A stretch of DNA of 22,195 nt from Pseudomonadota bacterium (GTDB taxonomy: Bacteria; Pseudomonadota; Alphaproteobacteria; Rhizobiales; Xanthobacteraceae), in NCBI GenBank assembly GCA_023387695.1, contig JAEWHT010000046.1, positions 1-22,195 on the forward strand, written 5' to 3'. The position numbers and the translations under genes are program-made. The notes below the pieces were generated by a model. It was given only the letters and a program-made list of their open reading frames with translations. It had not been told where the DNA came from and made no database searches. This document shows positions 1 through 7,902 of this stretch, one piece after another (position 1 is the stretch's first letter; the number at the start of each line of letters is the position of its first letter).

Positions 1-454
1 CGACTTCGCCGTTCGTGATCCTGACGCGGTCGATGGTCACGCCATCCATGTCGGCTGCCAACGGCTTCGACGATGTATCCGCATTGGGCAGGCGATCGCG
101 CAGCATCGGCTGGTACAGCACCGGATGAGTGACGATGATCTCGCGGATCTCGGGCCGGCCCGACCAGGCGCTCGACAGCGTCATGTCGACCTGCACGCGC
201 TCGATCGTCACCCTGGTGATGCCGCTGCGATCCCTGGGGTTCTGCAACGTGAGATCGCTCAACGTGATGTTCAGCGTCGGCCACAGGCTGATCTTCGTCC
301 CGCCGTCGATCGTCAGGCGATAGCCGGTCGCAGTCTCAACGCGGGCGGCGATCTTCGACGTCAGGAAGCCCGAGGGGATCCCGATCACCAGCAGGAGCGC
401 GACCACGATGATGACCACCACCACCGCCGCGCCGGCGAATTTAACTGCTCTCAT
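1..454 (-). CDS. AsmA family protein, N-terminal part (3' end outside window)
   Basis: A leftward reading frame starts at ATG 454-452 and stays open to the window edge, giving 151 residues without a stop. It opens with MRAVKFAGA, then one hydrophobic segment (about residues 8-30, very rich in Val, Ile and Leu), which fits a signal anchor. Next comes a region typical of AsmA N-termini: an Ala-Arg-Val-Glu stretch, GYRLTIDGG, a SLWPTLNITL strand, then LTLQNP and repeated short beta strands. AsmA-like proteins are inner-membrane-anchored periplasmic proteins, some of them bridge-like lipid transporters between the two membranes. GGAG lies immediately before the ATG, and a GGGAA a little further upstream is a better-spaced alternative ribosome site. 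The assignment rests on fold-like pattern and membrane anchor, so the exact subfamily is open. No link to the PKS genes is apparent. Confidence 0.7.
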   Translation of the reverse strand, partial: MRAVKFAGAAVVVVIIVVALLLVIGIPSGFLTSKIAARVETATGYRLTIDGGTKISLWPTLNITLSDLTLQNPRDRSGITRVTIERVQVDMTLSSAWSGRPEIREIIVTHPVLYQPMLRDRLPNADTSSKPLAADMDGVTIDRVRITNGEV

Positions 455-728
455 CTCCAGTTCCCAACGGCGAGCACGCGGCATCAATCCCGACGAGCAC
501 CAAACCTTGCGCACCCGCCCTCCGCGCCAGAGCTTAGCCCCGGACACCAAGCCGCTCCAAGCCACCTAAAAATAATCGGAGGGTGCTGCAAACTTATGTG
601 ACTTATGACACACTTCCCTCACGCGGTTTTACGCGACGAAAGCGCCTCCTCTGCGCCCAAGACATACTCAAAAGACAAATTCAGTTTTGAAAGATCTGAG
701 CGCCGCGCGCAGTAGCGACGGCACCTAG

Positions 729-766
729 AAAAAGAGCCCGTCCAGATAGCTGAACGGGCCGCTCTT
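729..766 (-). terminator. Intrinsic terminator for the 834-1259 gene
   Basis: Read leftward, the sequence forms AGAGC + CCGT paired with ACGG + GCTCT (arms about 754-766 and 733-741), with a 3-nt bulge (GGC) in one arm and a 12-nt loop. It is followed directly by five T residues (positions 733-729). A GC-rich stem followed by a T run is the classic rho-independent form. It lies about 70 nt beyond the stop codon of the leftward small gene. Confidence 0.6.
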
Positions 767-790
767 CAATTTTGTCACAGTTCAGATACC

Positions 791-823
791 GACCGTTGTG
801 TGCGGTGCTCGCACACAACGGTC
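791..823 (-). repeat. Perfect 14-bp inverted repeat just after a stop codon
   Basis: Arms 791-804 and 810-823 are perfect reverse complements (GACCGTTGTGTGCG and its complement) around a 5-nt loop (GTGCT). The hairpin starts 10 nt after the stop of the leftward gene at 834. Neither side has a T run, so it is not a textbook terminator. It may protect the 3' end of the mRNA or act together with the terminator at 729-766. Confidence 0.6.
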
Positions 824-833
824 CGCCATGATC

Positions 834-1259
834 TCAGTCAAGATCGTCGGGGTGCACGCGCCGGCGCCGGCGCAGCGGTTCCCTCGAACGAGACTCTGAA
901 TCACGCCCCTCGCGAAGCAGATCGCCTAGCTTGCGAAGAGGTGTCTCAACCATCCGATCTTTGAAACCGGCCATCATGCGATCGGCCATCCGGTCAGCGA
1001 ACCGCCGACCCTCGTCGAGATCGAAGTCGAAGAGATCAATGTCCAGCAAATCCTCACGGTACTGGCGCTTGCGACGTTGCCGCTCGGCATCAGCCCAAGC
1101 CTGCTTCTCGTCTTCGTTCGGACCTTCAAGCCAAGCTTGCCGGCGCTTCTTCTCGCGCTCGGCCCACGCTGCAACATCAGCGTCAGATACCGCCCACGGT
1201 TCGTTGTCGCTAAAGGAAGCGTTCTCGGAACGCCGGGTCTCCGTCGAAGCCTTGCTCAT
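834..1259 (-). CDS. Small arginine-rich hypothetical protein
   Basis: I do not recognise this 141-residue protein. The frame is open upstream to 1295, but I chose ATG 1259-1257 (MSKASTETRR) because GGAG lies 7 nt before it (1270-1267) and a good promoter candidate ends about 25 nt upstream. The sequence is highly charged: a WAEREKKRRQAW segment, an NEDEKQAWADAERQRRKR segment, an acidic patch LLDIDLFDFDLDEG, then FADRMADRMMAGFKDRM and an Arg-rich tail with RRRRR. The heptad-like charged segments suggest helices or coiled coil in a soluble cytoplasmic protein. There is no signal peptide, membrane segment or catalytic motif. It has its own promoter and terminator, so it is probably a single-gene unit unrelated to the PKS genes. 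Confidence 0.7.
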   Translation of the reverse strand: MSKASTETRRSENASFSDNEPWAVSDADVAAWAEREKKRRQAWLEGPNEDEKQAWADAERQRRKRQYREDLLDIDLFDFDLDEGRRFADRMADRMMAGFKDRMVETPLRKLGDLLREGRDSESRSREPLRRRRRVHPDDLD

Positions 1260-1285
1260 GAACAATCTCCAATATGGATGGGCAA

Positions 1286-1313
1286 AAGATATCATGTCCT
1301 AGAAACTTGTCCA
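1286..1313 (-). promoter_or_regulatory. Sigma-70-like promoter for the 834-1259 gene
   Basis: Read leftward there is TGGACA (1313-1308; one mismatch to TTGACA), a 16-nt spacer, then TATCTT (1291-1286; four of six to TATAAT). Transcription would begin near 1279, leaving a 5' leader of about 20 nt with the GGAG site 7 nt before the ATG. Good spacing to a well-placed start supports it, but it is a pattern match only. Confidence 0.4.
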
Positions 1314-1428
1314 TCCGCCCCAGTTGCGCTGGCGCGGATCGAAACTCGTGTTGGCGCTTTGCCTGCGGCGCTTCTGTGGCTTTGGTCACACTTCCACGGA
1401 CGCTTCTGATTGCGCCGATTGAATAAAC

Positions 1429-3132
1429 CTATCGCACACGCCCAAGACTGCGCTGCGTCACCTCCTGTCCGATCACATTAGATTGCTCGATCGCAGCAAG
1501 TTTGCGTCCCTGACGGAGCGCCAACAGCATGAAAATGAAAGCGCAGAAGAGCAGCGCGCCGGGAATGAAGTATGGCCCAACTCCGAGCGCGGTGTTGAGG
1601 CTCGCGAAAGCATCCTCTCTGAATCCGAGCGACGCAATTGTGCCGATCAGGGCAGTCCAGATGCCATATTGCAACAGGCGAGCCTGCAACATGCGGAGCG
1701 AGACTTCGATCGAGCGGCCGGATGTCAGCAACTTGCGAACATTGGCGATGATCTCCCTGGTTTCTCCCCACGTCTCGGTCACGCTGCCCATCAGTTCCCG
1801 TTGCGTGAAGACTTCGCCAACGTCGATGCGAGCCGCGCGCACCATGAACTTGGCTTCGTCTTGCAGTGGATCGCAGTTGGGCGCGAGTTCGAACACGATG
1901 GCGTCCCGCGTCAGCAACGCCCGCAAATACAGCGAAACCGTGGGCGGAATGAACAGGCCGTGCTGTCGTACGACTGACATCAATCGAACCACGACATGCC
2001 TGGCGGCGAGCCAGGTCACGCTGCCAACGGGGCTTCGAAAGCCGTCCAGATAGTCCTCAAGCACGATCGACATGTCGCGGCGAAACGCGGAGAGGTCCTT
2101 GTTCGGTGAGGCCTCGATCCATCGCAACAACTCGTCGATCGCGTCGTCGAATTGTTCCCGAAGCGTGTATTGCATGAAAAATCGAAATGAATCCTGATGA
2201 TCTTCGGTGAACCGTCCAACGACGGCGAAGTCCACATAGGCTATCCGGTTGTCGGGCAGAACCAGGATGCCGGCAGGGCTCAGGTCGGAATGGAAAAGCC
2301 CGTCCCGATAAATCTGGTTGAGCATGCTCCAGTAGATGCGCCGGGCGACGAGCCGCAGGTCGTAGCCGCGGCCTTCGAGCCTCTCGAGGAATTGCCGGTC
2401 GTCGTGCTGGATGGCGTTGAGGATCTGCCGCACGGGTATGCCGTCGACGAACTCCCAGGTCAAAATACGCTTGGCGGTCAGCTCCTTTCGAACCGTGAAG
2501 CGGGACTCGGCGTCATCGTCCTTGGACAATTCCGACATGATGGTCGCATTACGCGCTGCGTCCGCGAGATCGAGCTCTGAAAAGAGAGCGTGCTCGAACT
2601 CATTGACGTAGGTGGCGACCGAATTGGCTCCAAAAGCGCTGACCCAGTCCAGCGGCGCGGAAAGCCAACGCATCAAGCGGATATCGATATTGTATTTCTT
2701 TCGTATCGCCGCATTTTGAATCTTCACCGCGAGCCGCTTGCCCCCGCGAGAGGTGGCAAGGTGAATTTGTCCGCTTGACGTGACTGCAAAGGGGGTGCGT
2801 TCAAACGTCGCAAACATCTCGTCAGGAGAACGACCGAGGTCTTCAGTGACGATTTGATGAATCGCCTGAAAGTCGTCCGCCGCGACCTCGTTGGTGATCT
2901 GCAGGAACTCCTGGCAGTAATCCGCCGGCAGCAAGTCAAAGCGAAGAGCCAGCGCCTGACCGAGCTTGACGAAGGTGAGATCGAGTTTTTCGAAGACGGT
3001 GCGCAGAGCGTGTGCCGACTTTTGCGAGCTGGACCGAAACGGCAAGGCAGCAGGAAGCTGGTGTCGCGCGAGCAAAAACAGCAGCTGGAACAGACGCGCT
3101 ATCGTTCTGAAAATATCGAGCATCCGCTCCAC
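1429..3132 (-). CDS. Degenerate ABC1/AarF/UbiB-family kinase-like protein
   Basis: This 567-residue protein has the layout of the atypical ABC1 kinases (UbiB, AarF, ADCK/COQ8): the KxGQ motif (KLGQALALR, 56-64), a beta3 Lys (K137 in LAVKIQ), an ELD motif (186-188) and two C-terminal hydrophobic segments (about 486-503 and 521-539) suggesting membrane attachment. Family members support ubiquinone synthesis or lipid homeostasis. Several signature residues are altered. The Ala-rich loop before QxH reads AVTSSGQIH rather than ATASIAQVH, the catalytic HxDPHPxN reads HSDLSPAG (281-288; the metal-binding Asn is Gly), and DFG is DFA (301-303). The catalytic-type Asp (D283) and the metal-site Asp (D301) remain. 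It may be a pseudokinase or partner of the intact paralogue transcribed divergently from 3404. The start is uncertain: GTG 3132 is used here, and ATG 3123 is an alternative. Confidence 0.88.
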   Translation of the reverse strand: MERMLDIFRTIARLFQLLFLLARHQLPAALPFRSSSQKSAHALRTVFEKLDLTFVKLGQALALRFDLLPADYCQEFLQITNEVAADDFQAIHQIVTEDLGRSPDEMFATFERTPFAVTSSGQIHLATSRGGKRLAVKIQNAAIRKKYNIDIRLMRWLSAPLDWVSAFGANSVATYVNEFEHALFSELDLADAARNATIMSELSKDDDAESRFTVRKELTAKRILTWEFVDGIPVRQILNAIQHDDRQFLERLEGRGYDLRLVARRIYWSMLNQIYRDGLFHSDLSPAGILVLPDNRIAYVDFAVVGRFTEDHQDSFRFFMQYTLREQFDDAIDELLRWIEASPNKDLSAFRRDMSIVLEDYLDGFRSPVGSVTWLAARHVVVRLMSVVRQHGLFIPPTVSLYLRALLTRDAIVFELAPNCDPLQDEAKFMVRAARIDVGEVFTQRELMGSVTETWGETREIIANVRKLLTSGRSIEVSLRMLQARLLQYGIWTALIGTIASLGFREDAFASLNTALGVGPYFIPGALLFCAFIFMLLALRQGRKLAAIEQSNVIGQEVTQRSLGRVR

Positions 3133-3403
3133 CGCGTGTTATCCGCGCCAGCAGCCGTTGCGGAGCTGCGAGGCGGGCTATCGCTGCCGCGATCCTAGGT
3201 TCCGCTGCATGTGCGCGCAAGCCGATTGTGCCCTGTTTGCGCGGCTGAACTGTGATGCGCTGTGTTGCTATCGTCACTCAACGCGCGCCTACGATCGCCT
3301 CTCGGAGGCGGGCCGGAGACTGTACAAATCCGACAGCTCCGTGCTATTTGTCGGCTTTAGAAAATATTGTTGGTCGCGATCCGGCCGTGATGAGTGATAG
3401 CCA
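3133..3403. promoter_or_regulatory. Shared intergenic region of the two divergent kinases
   Basis: These 271 bp must hold promoters for both kinase genes. The right half is AT-rich near 3355-3375, as expected for the rightward promoter, but I could not fix a -35/-10 pair. No large inverted repeat was seen. Shared control of the two paralogues is an inference from the layout. Confidence 0.35.
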
Positions 3404-5047
3404 TTGATCGATAGCATTGGCCACGTGTTTTTGGGCGCGCGACGTCTTGGCCAAATTATCTCGGCTGCCTCGCGTTTTTATATCTTTCCCAAGATCAAGC
3501 CGGCTAAGGTACCGGTTCCACCCGAAGTTCGTCTGCGCCTCTTTTTAGAGGATCTAGGCGGCGCGTGGATGAAGATCGGGCAAGCACTCGCGTTGCGGTT
3601 CGATCTGTTGCCGAATGAATATTGCGCCGAACTGCTGAAGCTTCTCAACCAGACGCCGACCGTTCCATACGAGGCGATCCGCGAAGTCATCTTGCACGAG
3701 CTTGGGGCGCCTCCCGAGCAACTGTTTGCATCGTTCAATCCTGTGCCGCATGCGACGGCCTCGATCGCCCAGGTCCACATTGCGACCACACGCGACGGCG
3801 AAAAGCTCGCGATCAAGGTGCAGAGGCCCCGCGTTCAGGAGCAATTCGAGGCCGACTTCCGCATTTTTCACATGATCTCCTACCTCGTCGGCCTCATGGA
3901 TGCGCTGGGAGGGAGCGCACTTCGTTCTTTTTCGGAGGAGTTCGAGAGGTGGAGTCGCGAGGAGCTGGATTTCACCACTGAGGCAAAAAACGCCTTTCGA
4001 GTCCAGGTGCGATCCAAGCATGATCCGCTTCAGGTCTGCGCGGAGATCCGCTTTGAGTTCTGCACGAGGCGCGTTCTCGCCACCAAGCTGCTGGCGGGCG
4101 CCTCCATGTTGGAGGTTGGCAACGCCGCGCGAACGAAGGACCCCGAAGCGCTACGTCGTTTGGGCCTGCAGCCTGAGGATCTCAAAACGATCGCACGAAA
4201 TTACTTCTGGTCGATCTACAATCAAATCTTCCGCGATGGCATCTTTCACGCAGACCCCCATCCGGCGAACGTCTTCGTGCTCCGCGGGCTCAGGATTGGA
4301 TTTGTCGATTTCGGTGCGACCGGCCGGTTGTCCAAGGAATTCAGATCCTCACTCTCGAAGATTTTCATCCATCTGTACCGGAGGAACATCGAGCAGGCCG
4401 TCGTCGAAAATTTCAAGCTCCTCGTCCCATCGGAGGATACCGACCTGCGTCAGGCGCGGGAGGAGTTCTTCATGGCGTACCAGATGTACCGGCTCGCCCT
4501 GGATATTGGAGGCGCGGACATAAGGCGGCTGACCACCGAACTGCTGATGGGCACGATGACGATCGCGCGGCGTCACAAGATCCTCATGCCGCAGGAGCTG
4601 AGCATATATTACAAGACCATCATGACGGTCGACGCGGTCGTGTCCGAGCTGGCGCCTGACTATGATTGGCTGTCCGATCTGCCTGAATTCTTCACGCGCG
4701 GTCTTGTTTCCGACCTGAGGGAAGGGATCCATCGCTGGCCGGAAGTCGTGCTGGCGACCAAGCATAGCACGGGCCGTATGTTGACCGATGCGGCCAGCCT
4801 CACGGCCTCGTTCCAGTTCTTCAATCCAGCCTTGAAGAGCATGCAGACCCGGGCTGTGCTTTACGGAATCTGGGCCGTAGCCTTTTGCGTGGCGGCATAT
4901 CTGGCCGCAAAGGGCGATATGCCGCTGCTGAATGACATTGTCGGCTTGAGCAGCCGCTGGATCGTTTTCAGCTTCATCGGGGCTGCAGTCGTTTCCATGC
5001 TTCTCATGCAGCGACAGATTCGCGGCATCCGGAAGGTCAAAACGTGA
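3404..5047 (+). CDS. ABC1/AarF/UbiB-family kinase, canonical motifs
   Basis: This is a 547-residue atypical kinase with the whole ABC1 signature: KxGQ (KIGQALALR, 57-65), the Ala-rich loop and QxH (ATASIAQVH, 117-125), beta3 Lys K138, the ELD...EAKN motif (187-196), the catalytic loop HADPHPAN (282-289) and DFG (302-304). Two hydrophobic C-terminal segments (about 485-502 and 518-535) suggest membrane attachment, as in UbiB and COQ8. Such proteins are ATPases that aid synthesis of ubiquinone or other prenylated quinones. An in-frame TAG lies two codons before TTG 3404, so TTG 3404 or GTG 3425 is the start. The alignment with the divergent paralogue (1429-3132) favours the longer form. The CoA ligase begins 46 nt downstream, suggesting co-transcription. 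A weak hairpin (5054-5075, 6-bp stem, no T run) lies between them. The substrate cannot be told from sequence. Confidence 0.92.
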   Translation: MIDSIGHVFLGARRLGQIISAASRFYIFPKIKPAKVPVPPEVRLRLFLEDLGGAWMKIGQALALRFDLLPNEYCAELLKLLNQTPTVPYEAIREVILHELGAPPEQLFASFNPVPHATASIAQVHIATTRDGEKLAIKVQRPRVQEQFEADFRIFHMISYLVGLMDALGGSALRSFSEEFERWSREELDFTTEAKNAFRVQVRSKHDPLQVCAEIRFEFCTRRVLATKLLAGASMLEVGNAARTKDPEALRRLGLQPEDLKTIARNYFWSIYNQIFRDGIFHADPHPANVFVLRGLRIGFVDFGATGRLSKEFRSSLSKIFIHLYRRNIEQAVVENFKLLVPSEDTDLRQAREEFFMAYQMYRLALDIGGADIRRLTTELLMGTMTIARRHKILMPQELSIYYKTIMTVDAVVSELAPDYDWLSDLPEFFTRGLVSDLREGIHRWPEVVLATKHSTGRMLTDAASLTASFQFFNPALKSMQTRAVLYGIWAVAFCVAAYLAAKGDMPLLNDIVGLSSRWIVFSFIGAAVVSMLLMQRQIRGIRKVKT

Positions 5048-5093
5048 TCTAACGCACGGAGCTGTCCGGCCGTGCTGTGCTAGAGTGAGTTCC

Positions 5094-6770
5094 ATGGTGA
5101 ATACTCAATACACGCCCGATCTGGACATCGATCGCAGCGCGGACGCGACCATCCCGCGTCTCTACAATTTCGCCGATAGCGTCCTTGCGCGAAATCTGAA
5201 AGCGGGGAGAGGCGACAAAGCCGCCTATATCGACTCGCGTGGGAACTGGACCTATGGCCAGCTTGCGGAGCGGGTGGCTCGTTTCGGCAATCTGTTGCGT
5301 GGTCTTGGCATTCAGCGCGAACAGCGCATCCTGATCTGCCTCCCCGACACGATCGACTGGCCGACGTCATTTCTTGGTGCCGTCAAGGCGGGGGTGGTCG
5401 CGATCCCCGTCAACACGCTGCTGAGCGAAGCGGAATATCGCATCATCGTGGAGGATAGCCGTGCCCGCCTCCTGATCGTTTCCGAGGAGCTATATCCGCT
5501 TTTCGCGAATCTGATTGATGCATCCCCGGACCTCGAGCACGTCATCGTGTCGGGCAAGCAGGGCTTTGGGCATGCACTCTTCGAGGACACACTCCAGGCG
5601 GCTGCTGCAACCGACTACACCGCGCCGACCGTCAACGACGAGATCTGCTTCTGGCTTTACACGTCAGGTTCGACGGGAACGCCGAAGGCTGCCGTGCACG
5701 TCCATGCGACTTTGGGCTTTACCGCTGCATGTTACGGCGCCCAGGTCTTGCGCCTCACTGAGGATGATATCGTCCATTCGGTATCCAAAATGTTCTTCGC
5801 GTTTGGCCTTGGCAATTCGATCGTCCATCCGCTTTCGGTCGGCGCGACGACCGTGCTGGCGTCAGAGCGCCCAACGCCCAACTCGGTCGCCAACCATTTG
5901 CGAACGCATGGCGTGACCGTGATCTTCGCCGTGCCGACGTTCTATACCGCGTTCCTTGCGGCGGATCCCATAGAACGGGAATCGGTGAAGCTCCGGTGTT
6001 GTCTTTCCGCGGGCGAGGCGCTTCCGATCAGTATCGGGCAGTCCTGGCGCGAACGCTTTGCTGTCGACATTTTCGATGGCCTCGGGTCCACGGAGATGCT
6101 CAGCACGTTCCTGACCAACCGCCCGGGCGCGATCCGGCCCGGCACCAGCGGCAAGCCGGTGCCAGGTTTCGCGCTCCGCCTCGTTGACGAGGCCGGCGCT
6201 GTCGTCGCGCAGGGTGAGATGGGCGAGCTGCAGGTTCGTGGACCGACCACCGCGATCATGTATTGGAACGATCGCGAACGATCCCGCTCGACGTTTCTGG
6301 GCGAGTGGCTTCGTTCCGGTGACAAATACATGCAGGACGCGGACGGCTATTACGTCTACTGCGGGCGCAGGGACGACATGATGAAGGTCGGCGGTATTTA
6401 CGTGTCGCCATTCGAGGTCGAGGGTGCGCTGCTGAATCATCCCGATGTGCTCGAGGCAGCAGTCGCGGCATGGCCTGATGAAGATGGCTTGATCAGGCCC
6501 AAGGCATTTGTCGTCCTCAAGCCTTCCGGCAGGCCGAACGAAGCGCTGGCGCTGGCGCTACGTGAGCATTGCCGCAAGCAGCTCGCGACCTTCAAATACC
6601 CTCGCTGGATCGAATTCCGAACAGAGCTGCCGAAGACCGCAACAGGCAAGATCAGGCGCTTCAAGTTGCGCGAGGAAGCAGATCGCGACGACCGCACAGC
6701 TTCGCCCGCGATCGATGGGAGCGACGTCATTGATGACGTGGCCGCGACGTCTGATCAGGGCGCCGCCTAG
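5094..6770 (+). CDS. Benzoate-CoA-ligase-family aryl-CoA ligase
   Basis: This 558-residue member of the acyl-CoA synthetase/NRPS adenylation superfamily activates a carboxylic acid as acyl-AMP and transfers it to CoA. Core motifs are clear: A3 P-loop YTSGSTGTPK (189-198), A5 GLGSTE (329-334), A7 SGDKY (408-412), A8 GRRDDMMKVGG (424-434) and the A10 Lys in PKTATGK (K519). The FFAFGLGNS segment followed by PLSVG is typical of the benzoate / 4-hydroxybenzoate / aminobenzoate-CoA ligases. No carrier domain is fused, so the product would be a free aryl-CoA. ATG 5094 was chosen over GTG 5085 because a GTGAG stretch is better spaced before it. The enzyme lies 46 nt after the kinase, convergent with a type II thioesterase. 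With pabAB/pabC nearby it could supply an aryl-CoA starter to the PKS; simple aromatic catabolism is the alternative, but no ring-degradation genes are seen here. Confidence 0.9.
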   Translation: MVNTQYTPDLDIDRSADATIPRLYNFADSVLARNLKAGRGDKAAYIDSRGNWTYGQLAERVARFGNLLRGLGIQREQRILICLPDTIDWPTSFLGAVKAGVVAIPVNTLLSEAEYRIIVEDSRARLLIVSEELYPLFANLIDASPDLEHVIVSGKQGFGHALFEDTLQAAAATDYTAPTVNDEICFWLYTSGSTGTPKAAVHVHATLGFTAACYGAQVLRLTEDDIVHSVSKMFFAFGLGNSIVHPLSVGATTVLASERPTPNSVANHLRTHGVTVIFAVPTFYTAFLAADPIERESVKLRCCLSAGEALPISIGQSWRERFAVDIFDGLGSTEMLSTFLTNRPGAIRPGTSGKPVPGFALRLVDEAGAVVAQGEMGELQVRGPTTAIMYWNDRERSRSTFLGEWLRSGDKYMQDADGYYVYCGRRDDMMKVGGIYVSPFEVEGALLNHPDVLEAAVAAWPDEDGLIRPKAFVVLKPSGRPNEALALALREHCRKQLATFKYPRWIEFRTELPKTATGKIRRFKLREEADRDDRTASPAIDGSDVIDDVAATSDQGAA

Positions 6771-6780
6771 CGCGAGTTCG

Positions 6781-7560
6781 TCAGGCGAGAGCCCGCAAGA
6801 TCGTCGCGCGCACGGGATCGACGGCGTTGTTGATGAAGAAGTGATTTCCCGCGACGGTCTCGGTGAAGAACGGCCCGCTCGTTTCTTTTTCCCAGCCAGC
6901 CATCGCCGACGGGGTGCACAGGCGGTCCTGTTCGCCAGCCATTGCGTAAATGGGACAGGCAAGCGGCGTGTCGGGCTCGTACCGGTACGTTTCGAACATT
7001 TGCATGTCTGCCTTGATGATCGGAAGGAGCATCTCCATGAGATCGGGTTCGGCAAGAACGGCAGGAGAGATTCCGCCGGGATACCGATCCATCTGCTTCT
7101 TGATAAATTCGTCATCAGGAAGCGCGTGCAGCTGAGGGCGGCTCGGTTTCCCCGCCGGTGCTTCCGCTGCGGCCACGATCAAGGCTCGCGGCTGCTGTAG
7201 CTTTGGATCGCGTGCCAGGATGCGTGCCGCTTCGAAGGCAATCAGCCCGCCAAGACTGTAGCCGAACATGACGTAGGACTTTGGTGACAGCCGCGCTATT
7301 TCACCAGCCAGGTTCCGCGATGCGTCACTCACCCTCGTCAGCAAGGGTTCACGCCGACGATCCCAGCGCCCCGGCAATTGCACGGCGCCAAGTTCGACGC
7401 TTTCGGGCATGCTGCGCGCCAGCATGTGATAAACCTGCGCGCTCCCACCGGCATAGGGTACACATAAAACACGGGCCTGCGCATCAGGGCGATTGGGGCG
7501 AAACTCGATCCAGGGACTATGCATTGGCGCAATATTGAGAGAGGAGATATGATCTTGCAA
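6781..7560 (-). CDS. Type II (editing) thioesterase
   Basis: This 259-residue alpha/beta hydrolase is of the RifR/GrsT class. Such stand-alone enzymes remove aberrant acyl groups from the phosphopantetheine arms of PKS and NRPS carrier domains. Visible features are the N-terminal PYAGGSA loop (35-41), QLPGR (61-65), nucleophile GYSLGG (S102), the Asp of GEQD (D212) and the His of GNHFF (H240). The length fits the family. The start is TTG 7560: GAGGAGG (7572-7566) lies 5 nt before it, whereas ATG 7524 has no good site. The gene is convergent with the CoA ligase, the stops being 10 bp apart. It implies a nearby carrier-protein assembly line, which the PKS at 19015 supplies. Confidence 0.93.
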   Translation of the reverse strand: MQDHISSLNIAPMHSPWIEFRPNRPDAQARVLCVPYAGGSAQVYHMLARSMPESVELGAVQLPGRWDRRREPLLTRVSDASRNLAGEIARLSPKSYVMFGYSLGGLIAFEAARILARDPKLQQPRALIVAAAEAPAGKPSRPQLHALPDDEFIKKQMDRYPGGISPAVLAEPDLMEMLLPIIKADMQMFETYRYEPDTPLACPIYAMAGEQDRLCTPSAMAGWEKETSGPFFTETVAGNHFFINNAVDPVRATILRALA

Positions 7561-7565
7561 TTAAG

Positions 7566-7572
7566 CCTCCTC
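7566..7572 (-). promoter_or_regulatory. Strong ribosome-binding site fixing a TTG start
   Basis: GAGGAGG on the leftward strand lies 5 nt before TTG 7560 of the thioesterase. This is a near-perfect match to the anti-Shine-Dalgarno sequence and decides for the TTG start over the internal ATG at 7524. Confidence 0.7.
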
Positions 7573-7654
7573 ACGCGCATGTCGGTCAACCCGAAAACTT
7601 TGAAGCAGATCGCGGAATAGTCCTGGAATCATTTATCGCCTTGGAGAGACGCAG

Positions 7655-7813
7655 ATGGATTCTCATTCAACGGACGAGGAAGTGCGCACGCTGCGTCGGC
7701 TGCTCGCCTTGCGTGAGGCGCAATTAGCCGAAGCAATGAGTGAAATCGAACGCCTGAAGGGCCAGTCCGTCCCCAAGACGAATGAGCAGAGCGCATCAGC
7801 CTGCTCCGGCTAG
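7655..7813 (+). CDS. 52-residue small helical protein
   Basis: This short frame starts at ATG 7655 with GGAGAG (7643-7648) 6 nt upstream and ends at TAG 7811-7813. The protein begins MDSHSTDEEVRTLRRLLALR and continues with EAQLAEAMSE and IERLKGQ, then a polar tail ending SACSG. Leu, Ala and Ile recur at 3-4 residue intervals from about 10 to 36, which predicts one amphipathic helix or short coiled coil. I know no family for it. It is divergent from the thioesterase and 89 nt upstream of the alpha/beta hydrolase, so it could be the first gene of that transcript. Confidence 0.5.
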   Translation: MDSHSTDEEVRTLRRLLALREAQLAEAMSEIERLKGQSVPKTNEQSASACSG

Positions 7814-7902
7814 ATCCGAGTCCGCAAAACCCGTCGTTATGGGAACAATGCGGCGGCGCCGAGCATTGAAACGAGTTGCACCCAATCGAAGAAGGTTTCG
7901 CT

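Larger units (their letters stand above)
455..833. other. Intergenic region with two hairpins, no gene seen
   Basis: This 379-bp stretch separates two leftward genes. The right third holds two inverted repeats (listed separately) that follow the stop of the gene at 834. The left two thirds should hold the promoter of the AsmA-like gene, but I see no convincing -35/-10 pair. A rightward reading frame at 125-601 crosses the AsmA-like gene antisense; it lacks a plausible ribosome site and a protein-like composition, so I do not call it. Confidence 0.5.

Noticed and set aside
125..601. Rightward 158-codon frame at the left edge
   Set aside because: Antisense to the AsmA-like gene for most of its length; Arg/His/Asp-rich composition typical of a shadow frame.
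6720..6740. Palindrome ACGTCAT/ATGACGT as a terminator of the CoA ligase gene
   Set aside because: It lies inside the coding sequence, has a 2-nt loop and no T run.
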